A stretch of 64,000 nt of DNA, taken from NCBI GenBank assembly GCA_030538115.1, contig JAUNUP010000005.1, positions 135,379-199,378 on the forward strand. The letters run 5' to 3'. Shown here piece by piece: positions 58,575 through 64,000 of the stretch; positions within the stretch are counted from its first letter, which is position 1, and every line of letters begins with the position of its first letter. The stretch comes from Dermatophilus congolensis (GTDB lineage Bacteria > Actinomycetota > Actinomycetes > Actinomycetales > Dermatophilaceae). The translations under genes and the position numbers were made by a program. Below the pieces are notes generated by a model. It saw nothing but the letters and a program-made list of their open reading frames with translations. It was not told the DNA's origin and did not search any database.

Positions 58575-59981
58575 ATGACCGCTAGCCGCTCCGCCGTGGA
58601 AGGGTCGGAAGACACCGACCCGGTCGCCGACGGGTACCGAGAGACCGCGATCGGTGGTCCGCTGGGGCGTTTCGCCAAGGTGCCCGCACAGTCGGTCGGT
58701 CGTGGGCGCTGGGCGGGCATTCTGGTGCCGGCCTGGCAGCCGGTGGCCGCGATTCTCTCGCTGGCCGCCTCTGTGATGGTGGCGTTGGGCGTCGTGCAGA
58801 AGTCGTACTGCTTCGAGAACGGCTGGGGCGGCGACTCAGTGTTCTGGCGGGCGTGCTACTCCGATCTGCCGAACATGTACGTCTCCAGTGGCCTGAGCTC
58901 GGGGCAGCTGCCGTATTCGACCGATGCGTTGACCCAGCCGATCGGTACCGGGTTCGCGTTGTGGCTGCTCTCGTTCTTCACCCCGGACGGTGAAGCGGGT
59001 GCCGCCGTCTTCGTCGGAGTGTGGGCTGTGACGGCTGCGCTGCTGGTGATGGGGCTGGTGGTCGCCACGGTGCTCACGTCGCGGCGCGATCCGTGGGTGG
59101 CCGGGGTCGTCGCGTTCAGCCCGCTGCTCGTCACACTGACGCTGGTGGGGGCCGATCTCGTTGGCGTGGTGCTCGTGTCGTTGGCGCTGCTGCTGTGGAG
59201 CCGCGAGCGGGAGTGGGCTGCGGGGGCCGTGTTCGCGCTCGCGATCCTGTCGCGCACGTATGCGCTGGTCGTGCTGCTCGCGGTCGTGCTCGTGGCTCTG
59301 CGCGCCGGCCGCTACCGGGTGGCGGCGCGCACGGCGGGCACCGCGGTACTCGGCTCGCTGTTCGTGTTGCTGGCTCTGCGCGCCGTCGGCCTGGAGGTCG
59401 GAGCGGCCTACACCGCCTGGCTTGCCGGCTCGGCCGAATTCGGCTCTGCGCAGTATCTGCTGAGCCTTGCCGGGCAGCCGCTGTCGGTGAACCTGTCGAC
59501 GATCGTGGCCTTGGGCGGGTGGGTCTTCGCGATCCTCGCAGGCTCGCTCATGGCGCTCGGAGTGAAGCGTCGGCCGCGCATCGCCGAAACCGCCGTCGTG
59601 ATGCTCGTGATCGTCATACTGCTCGCCAAGGCGGTGCCGCCTCAGTGGGCGCTGTGGCTGCTGCCGCTGGTGGCGCTCGCGAAGCTGCCTCGTCGCGTGT
59701 ACATGTCGTGGATGGCCGCCGAACTCGTCTATTTCGTGGCTGTGTGGATGCACATCCCCGGCGAGAGTGCGCCCTCCCGGTCGCTACCGGCCGGCTGGTA
59801 CGCGTTCTTGCTCGTGGTGCGGCTGGCGGCCCTCGCCTGGCTCGCCTGGAGCTGCTACCGCCAAGCTGCGGCTCGGCCTCCGGCACCGCGGGCATCGGCG
59901 GAGGCGGTGCTCGCCTCCGAGCCTGACGACGGTGCAGGTCCGGTGGCGGGTGGCCGTGACCGGCTTCTCGTGACCTTCTGA
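58575..59981 (+). CDS. GT87-like polytopic membrane glycosyltransferase
   Basis: 468 aa with about ten hydrophobic helices. The extracytoplasmic loop after the first helix (CFENGWGGDSVFWRACYSDLP, YSTDALTQPIGTG) resembles actinobacterial DUF2029/GT87 mannosyltransferases, which use polyprenyl-phosphate mannose. A basic/Ala-rich end follows. The specific acceptor is unknown. It lies 53 bases after the PBP gene and is likely co-transcribed with it. Confidence 0.8.
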   Translation: MTASRSAVEGSEDTDPVADGYRETAIGGPLGRFAKVPAQSVGRGRWAGILVPAWQPVAAILSLAASVMVALGVVQKSYCFENGWGGDSVFWRACYSDLPNMYVSSGLSSGQLPYSTDALTQPIGTGFALWLLSFFTPDGEAGAAVFVGVWAVTAALLVMGLVVATVLTSRRDPWVAGVVAFSPLLVTLTLVGADLVGVVLVSLALLLWSREREWAAGAVFALAILSRTYALVVLLAVVLVALRAGRYRVAARTAGTAVLGSLFVLLALRAVGLEVGAAYTAWLAGSAEFGSAQYLLSLAGQPLSVNLSTIVALGGWVFAILAGSLMALGVKRRPRIAETAVVMLVIVILLAKAVPPQWALWLLPLVALAKLPRRVYMSWMAAELVYFVAVWMHIPGESAPSRSLPAGWYAFLLVVRLAALAWLAWSCYRQAAARPPAPRASAEAVLASEPDDGAGPVAGGRDRLLVTF

Positions 59982-60184
59982 CCCGGATTTCCACAACCTC
60001 GCACCGGGGTCGGTTTTATCCACAGCCCCATCCTGGCGATTCGGTGAGGGACGTTAGTCGCAGGTAACCTGGAGACCGTCCGCCGGGGTGAGCATCTGCA
60101 CATTCATCGGCGGGCTCGCACGCCAACCCTCCTGTCACGGAGAGACCGTGACCGAATAAGACCGAAGGAGGTGGGTTAACGAGC

Positions 60185-60475
60185 ATGCGTAAGTACGAGA
60201 TCATGATCATCGTCGACCCCGAGATCGACGAGCGTCAGGTCGCCCAGTCTCTGGAGCGCTACCTGAACGTCATCACGGCCGCCAAGGGCACTGTCGACAA
60301 CGTCGATGTCTGGGGCCGCCGTCGTCTCGCCTACGACATCAAGAAGCGCTCCGAGGGCATCTACGTCGTCGTCGACTTCACTGCGGAGTCCGCGGCAGCC
60401 AAGGAGATGGACCGTCAGCTCGGCTTGAGCGAGTCGATTCTGCGGACCAAGCTCCTGCGTCACGACGCAGCCTGA
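60185..60475 (+). CDS. rpsF: Ribosomal protein bS6
   Basis: 96 aa. [19 protein letters not shown] start and [20 protein letters not shown] core are diagnostic. A near-perfect Shine-Dalgarno AAGGAGGTG lies 12 bases upstream. First gene of the classic rpsF-ssb-rpsR-rplI operon. Confidence 0.98.
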   Translation: MRKYEIMIIVDPEIDERQVAQSLERYLNVITAAKGTVDNVDVWGRRRLAYDIKKRSEGIYVVVDFTAESAAAKEMDRQLGLSESILRTKLLRHDAA

Positions 60476-60496
60476 TTCGATCCGAAAGGAACCGCC

Positions 60497-61081
60497 ATGG
60501 CCGGCGAAACCGTCATCACGATCATCGGCAACCTGACTGCCGACCCGGAGCTGCGCTTCACGCCTTCCGGGGCCGCGGTCGCGAGCTTCACGGTGGCGTC
60601 GACGCCGCGCCAGTTCGATCGCCAGAGCAACGAATGGCGTGACGGCGAGACCCTCTTCATGCGGTGCTCCGTCTGGCGCGAAGCAGCTGAGAACGCTGCC
60701 GAGTCACTGGAGAAGGGCATGCGGGTCATCGTCTCCGGCCGCCTCGTCTCCCGTTCGTGGGACGACAAAGAGACCGGTCAGCGTCGCAGCGTCATGGAGA
60801 TGCAGGTCGACGAGGTCGGCCCGTCGCTGAAGTACGCCACGGCCAAGGTCAACCGCACGCAGCGCGGCGGTGGCTCCGGTGGTGGCGGCGGCTTCGGTGG
60901 CGGCGGCCAGCAGGGCGGTTTCGGTGGTGGCGGCGGTGGCCAGCAGGGTGGTCGTGCAAACGACGACCCGTGGTCGACCGGCGGCGGCGGGGGCGGCCAG
61001 CAGGCTGCGCCGGCGGCCGGTGGCGGTAACCGCGGTGGTGGCTGGGGCAGCGGCCCGAGCTACGACGAGCCCCCGTTCTGA
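60497..61081 (+). CDS. ssb: Single-stranded DNA-binding protein
   Basis: 194 aa. OB fold (residues 1-115, [21 protein letters not shown]) followed by a Gly/Gln-rich flexible linker of about 65 residues and the protein-interaction tip YDEPPF. Binds and protects ssDNA in replication and repair. ATG with GAAAGGA. Confidence 0.98.
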   Translation: MAGETVITIIGNLTADPELRFTPSGAAVASFTVASTPRQFDRQSNEWRDGETLFMRCSVWREAAENAAESLEKGMRVIVSGRLVSRSWDDKETGQRRSVMEMQVDEVGPSLKYATAKVNRTQRGGGSGGGGGFGGGGQQGGFGGGGGGQQGGRANDDPWSTGGGGGGQQAAPAAGGGNRGGGWGSGPSYDEPPF

Positions 61082-61158
61082 TCGAGCAACACACACTTCT
61101 TTCCGTACAACCCATCCCGGACCGATGTCCGGGCTCACCCAGAAGGGAGAGCACCACG

Positions 61159-61395
61159 ATGGCTAAGCCCGTAGTGCGTAAGCCCAAGCGCAAGGCCAAC
61201 CCGCTCAAGGCGGCGAAGGTCGAGAACATCGATTACAAGGACACGGCGCTGCTGCGCAAGTTCATCTCCGACCGCGGCAAGATCCGTGCCCGCCGCGTCA
61301 CCGGTGTGTCCGTTCAGGAGCAGCGCCTCATCGCCAAGGCCGTGAAGAACGCCCGCGAGATGGCACTCCTTCCCTACTCCAGCTCGGCTCGCTGA
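61159..61395 (+). CDS. rpsR: Ribosomal protein bS18
   Basis: 78 aa. bS18 core [19 protein letters not shown] and [19 protein letters not shown]. The N-terminus lacks cysteines ([13 protein letters not shown]), so it is the zinc-independent C-minus form; in actinobacteria a second, zinc-responsive copy may exist elsewhere. AAGGGAG precedes the ATG. Confidence 0.97.
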   Translation: MAKPVVRKPKRKANPLKAAKVENIDYKDTALLRKFISDRGKIRARRVTGVSVQEQRLIAKAVKNAREMALLPYSSSAR

Positions 61396-61418
61396 GCAGC
61401 ATAGAGGGAGAAACCACA

Positions 61419-61859
61419 GTGAAACTCATTCTCACGCACGAGGTCTCCGGCCTCGGTACGGCCGGTGACGTGGTCACGGTCAAAGACGGCTACGGCCGTA
61501 ACTACCTGCTGCCCCGCGGTCTGGCTGTCGCCTGGACCAAGGGTGGCGAGAAGCAGGTCGAGCAGATCCGCGCGGGCCGTGAGGCTCGCGAGATCAAGTC
61601 GCTCGACGAGGCGAAGGGTGTCAAGGGGCAGCTCGAGGCCCAGACCCTCACGATCAAGGTGCGCGCTGCCAAGGACGGTCGTCTCTTCGGCGCCGTGAGC
61701 CAGGGCGACGTGGCCGAGGCTGCCGAGGCTGCCGGGCTCAAGGTCGACAAGCGTCGCGTCGAGTTCTCCACTCCGGTGAAGACGCTCGGTTCGCACTCCG
61801 CGACCGTGGCCCTCCACCCGGAGGTCAAGGCAACGGTGAAGCTCAACGTCGTAGCCTGA
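61419..61859 (+). CDS. rplI: Ribosomal protein bL9
   Basis: 146 aa starting at GTG with GGGAG. N-terminal domain [30 protein letters not shown] and an elongated helix linking to the C-terminal domain [15 protein letters not shown]. Last gene of the operon, followed by a terminator. Confidence 0.98.
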   Translation: MKLILTHEVSGLGTAGDVVTVKDGYGRNYLLPRGLAVAWTKGGEKQVEQIRAGREAREIKSLDEAKGVKGQLEAQTLTIKVRAAKDGRLFGAVSQGDVAEAAEAAGLKVDKRRVEFSTPVKTLGSHSATVALHPEVKATVKLNVVA

Positions 61860-61872
61860 TCACAAGGCATAA

Positions 61873-61911
61873 CCGAAGGCCCGTCTCCCCACGAGGGAGG
61901 CGGGCCTTCGG
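61873..61911 (+). terminator. Terminator of the rpsF-rplI operon
   Basis: 17-bp stem CCGAAGGCCCGTCTCCC with one G-T pair and a five-base loop, 13 bases after the rplI stop. Confidence 0.9.
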
Positions 61912-61955
61912 CATGCGTCCGGAACCCGACGCTCGTCACGCCAGTGACATACATT

Positions 61956-61973
61956 CAAATGTTAGAACATTTG
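61956..61973. promoter_or_regulatory. Palindromic operator CAAATGTT-AG-AACATTTG
   Basis: Perfect 8-2-8 inverted repeat immediately before the -35 box of the iol promoter. Its AT-rich core TGTTAGAACA resembles GntR-type operators; eight of ten positions fit the KGWCHTRACA motif that I recall for corynebacterial IolR. Confidence 0.65.
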
Positions 61974-62003
61974 TTGACAGTCTCTGGTCTACGGGGTTTG
62001 AAT
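61974..62003 (+). promoter_or_regulatory. Candidate promoter of the inositol operon
   Basis: TTGACA (61974-61979) and TTGAAT (61998-62003) with an 18-base spacer. The -35 is perfect, the -10 only partial. It directly abuts the palindromic operator, so a bound repressor would block polymerase. Confidence 0.5.
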
Positions 62004-62057
62004 GGCAACAACCCCCGCCGCTTCAGGCCCTGTACACGCTCACCGTGGAGGCACCTC

Positions 62058-63149
62058 ATGTCAGTTCCCGCTGTCGCGATCGACACGTCCACTCCGCTGG
62101 GGCACATCACGCAGGCGACCGACACGTGTCTGTGGAACGACTCGGCCAATCCGGCCGAGCTGGAGGAATCGATCACGTTCGGTGCGGTGGGTGCGACGTG
62201 CAACCCGGTCATCGCGGTGACCTGTGTGAAGCAGGACTGGGAGCGGTGGAAGGTGCGCATCGCCGAGATCGCGCAGGAGCACCCGAGCATGTCGGCGGCA
62301 GACATCGGCTGGCAGGTCGTCGAGGAGCTGTCGGTCGACGCGGCGCGGCTGCTCATGCCCGCCTTCGAGAAGTACAAGGGGGTCAACGGTCGGCTGTCGA
62401 TGCAGACCGACCCGCGCCTGCACCGCGACGTGGACGCGCTGGTCGCGCAGGCCGAGCACTTCGCCTCCCTCGCGCCGAACATTATCGTGAAGATGCCGGC
62501 CACCAGCGTCGGTATCAAAGCGATCGAGGAGGCGACGTACCGCGGGGTCTGCGTGAACGTCACCGTGTCGTTCACGGTTGCTCAGGCCGTACAGACGGCC
62601 GAGGCGATCGAGCGCGGCCTCACACGACGCGAGGCCGAGGGGCTGCCGGTCGACGACATGGGCCCGGTCGTGACGATCATGGTCGGCCGCCTCGACGACT
62701 GGCTCAAGGTGGTCCATGAGCGCGACGGCCTCGTGTTCGACCCTGGCTACCTCGAGTGGGCCGGCATCGCCTCCGTGAAGAAGGCGTACCGCATCTTCCA
62801 GGAGCGGGGCCTGCGTGCGCGGCTGCTCGCGGCGGGATACCGAAACACGCTGCAGATCAGCGAGTTCGCGGGCGGGGCTGTGGTGGTGTCGCCTCCGTTC
62901 AAGTGGCAGAAGAGGTTTCAAGAGGGCGGCTACACTCCTGCCGACAACCAGATGGACGTGCCGGTGCGGCCCGAAATCATCGCGGCGCTTGAGTCGATGC
63001 CCGAGTTCACCAAGGGGTGGGAGGCCGACTCGATGACCCCGGAGGAGTTCGACTCCTACGGGCCCACCCGCACAACGCTTCGCCAGTTCCTCGGCGCCGA
63101 CGCCGAGCTCGACCAGCTCGTCATCGATGTCATCGTTCCGGCTCCCTGA
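62058..63149 (+). CDS. Transaldolase-family protein of inositol catabolism cluster
   Basis: 363 aa. Transaldolase-like barrel: FGAVGATCNPVIAVTCV (the family's TSNPxI-type segment), NIIVKMPATSVGIKAIEEA with the Schiff-base-type lysine, and VNVTVSFTVAQAVQT. It differs in length from central-metabolism transaldolases and belongs to a divergent group found beside iolD in actinobacteria. The precise reaction is not known to me. ATG 62058 follows GGAGG; the longer frame from 61944 would cover operator and promoter. 27 bases separate it from iolD. Confidence 0.82.
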   Translation: MSVPAVAIDTSTPLGHITQATDTCLWNDSANPAELEESITFGAVGATCNPVIAVTCVKQDWERWKVRIAEIAQEHPSMSAADIGWQVVEELSVDAARLLMPAFEKYKGVNGRLSMQTDPRLHRDVDALVAQAEHFASLAPNIIVKMPATSVGIKAIEEATYRGVCVNVTVSFTVAQAVQTAEAIERGLTRREAEGLPVDDMGPVVTIMVGRLDDWLKVVHERDGLVFDPGYLEWAGIASVKKAYRIFQERGLRARLLAAGYRNTLQISEFAGGAVVVSPPFKWQKRFQEGGYTPADNQMDVPVRPEIIAALESMPEFTKGWEADSMTPEEFDSYGPTRTTLRQFLGADAELDQLVIDVIVPAP

Positions 63150-63176
63150 CCTGCGCATTCAGCAAGGAGAAGTCAC

Positions 63177-64000
63177 ATGTCTTCGGCTCAGACGGTTCGA
63201 CTGACCACAGGCCAGGCGGTCGTGCGGTTTGTGGCGGCGCAGTACAGCGAGCGTGACGGCGTGATCCGGCGGCTCATTCCGGGCATGTTCGGCATCTTCG
63301 GACACGGCAACGTGGCCGGGGTCGGACAGGCGCTGCTGCAGGCGCAGGTGCAGGCCGAGGAGGCCGGAGGCGGACGCAGCGTCATCGAGCGGCCCCTCAC
63401 CGACCCGGCCGAAGGAGAGTTGCCGTACTACCTCGCCCGCAACGAGCAGGGAGCGGTGAATGCGGCGGCGGCGTTCGCGAAGACGACCGATCGGTTGCAG
63501 ACGTTGGCCGTGACGACCTCCATCGGGCCGGGCGCGACCAACATGGTGACGGGCGCGGCCCTGGCCACGACGAACCGCCTGCCTGTTCTGCTGTTTCCCT
63601 CCGACATCTTCGCGAACCGTCGACCCGACCCGGTGTTGCAGCAGCTCGAAGACCCGCGCAGCCTCGACGTGTCGGTGAACGACTCGCTCAAGCCCGTGTC
63701 GCGGTTCTGGGACCGGATCAACCGGCCTGAGCAACTCATCCCGAGCCTGCTCGCGGCCATGCGGGTACTCACCGACCCGGCCGAGACCGGCGCTGTGACG
63801 ATCTGCCTGCCGCAGGACGTGCAGGCGGAGGCGTACGACTGGCCTGTCGAGTTCTTCCGTGAGCGGGTGTGGCATGTGGCCCGGCCGGTGCCGGAGCCAG
63901 CGGTGCTGGCGCGCGTGGTCGAGGCGATTCGGGGCGCCAAGCGGCCGCTGATCGTGGCGGGTGGCGGCGTTATCTACTCGGAGGCGAGCGAGGCGCTGCG
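63177..64000 (+). CDS. iolD: 3D-(3,5/4)-trihydroxycyclohexane-1,2-dione hydrolase IolD, 5' part
   Basis: First 274 codons; the gene runs past the window end. N-terminal thiamine-diphosphate domain: RLIPGMFGIFGHGNVAGVGQAL, NEQGAVNAAAAFAKTTDR with the Glu that activates ThDP, and TTSIGPGATNMVTGAALAT. The central domain begins near KRPLIVAGGGV. This pattern is specific for IolD, which opens the ring in myo-inositol degradation. AAGGAGA before the ATG. Confidence 0.92.
   Translation, partial: MSSAQTVRLTTGQAVVRFVAAQYSERDGVIRRLIPGMFGIFGHGNVAGVGQALLQAQVQAEEAGGGRSVIERPLTDPAEGELPYYLARNEQGAVNAAAAFAKTTDRLQTLAVTTSIGPGATNMVTGAALATTNRLPVLLFPSDIFANRRPDPVLQQLEDPRSLDVSVNDSLKPVSRFWDRINRPEQLIPSLLAAMRVLTDPAETGAVTICLPQDVQAEAYDWPVEFFRERVWHVARPVPEPAVLARVVEAIRGAKRPLIVAGGGVIYSEASEAL

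Overview
This 64 kb window is the replication-origin neighbourhood of a high-GC Gram-positive bacterium (Actinomycetota). Several things point there: the order pbpA-pknA-pknB / trpG / sortase / crgA / rhomboid / ppiA ... gyrA-gyrB-dciA-recF-dnaN-oriC-dnaA-rpmH-rnpA-yidD-yidC-jag-rsmG-parA-parB; the actinobacterial marker families CrgA, DLW-39, DUF3566 and DUF6049; a class E sortase; frequent GTG starts; and strong GC-rich hairpin terminators without U-tails. The gene set would fit a Micrococcales-type organism, but I cannot fix family or genus from sequence alone.

Layout. 1-3.6 kb: end of pbpA and two PASTA-domain Ser/Thr kinases (cell-wall and division signalling). 3.6-8.2 kb: glutamine amidotransferase, sortase E, crgA, rhomboid protease, cyclophilin and a helical membrane protein. 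8.5-10.1 kb: a lone chemoreceptor. 10.2-20.3 kb, all on the minus strand: a respiratory nitrite-ammonification block. It holds a NarX/NarL-like two-component pair, nrfH-nrfA (cytochrome c nitrite reductase) and a System II cytochrome c maturation operon (TPR protein, CcdA, ResB, CcsB, TlpA/ResA). 20.4-27.2 kb: alanine-type aminotransferase, a secreted glycosidase-like lipoprotein, a membrane-anchored glutaredoxin-like protein, a GH15 hydrolase and an HI1419/HI1420-type toxin-antitoxin pair followed by 23-bp tandem repeats. 27.4-39 kb: tRNA-Ala, DLW-39, tRNA-Ile, DUF3566, gyrA, gyrB, dciA, recF, dnaN, oriC and dnaA. 39.2-45.5 kb, plus strand: rpmH to parB, with three parS sites. 45.5-54.2 kb, minus strand: trxA, trxB, an anti-sigma-like membrane protein, a pseudokinase, murJ, a DUF6049 protein and a NUDIX hydrolase. 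54.3-61.9 kb: cca, a small biotin-carrier protein, a bifunctional PBP, a GT87-like membrane protein, then rpsF-ssb-rpsR-rplI. 62-64 kb: start of a myo-inositol catabolic operon (transaldolase-like gene and iolD, which runs off the window) behind a perfect palindromic operator.

Most of the window is conserved core. The most distinctive part is 10.2-20.3 kb, where sensor, regulator, enzyme, electron-donor subunit and heme-attachment machinery lie together. The nrfH and cytochrome-maturation promoters share a GGGTACAT-N2-4-GCCCC-like element, which suggests (inference) one regulon run by the adjacent response regulator. Other items worth a look are NrfA with CXXCH in place of CXXCK at the catalytic heme plus a Pro/Ala/Thr tail, perfect DnaA boxes outside oriC, the missing sigM between the anti-sigma-like gene and murJ, and the iol operator overlapping a -35 box.
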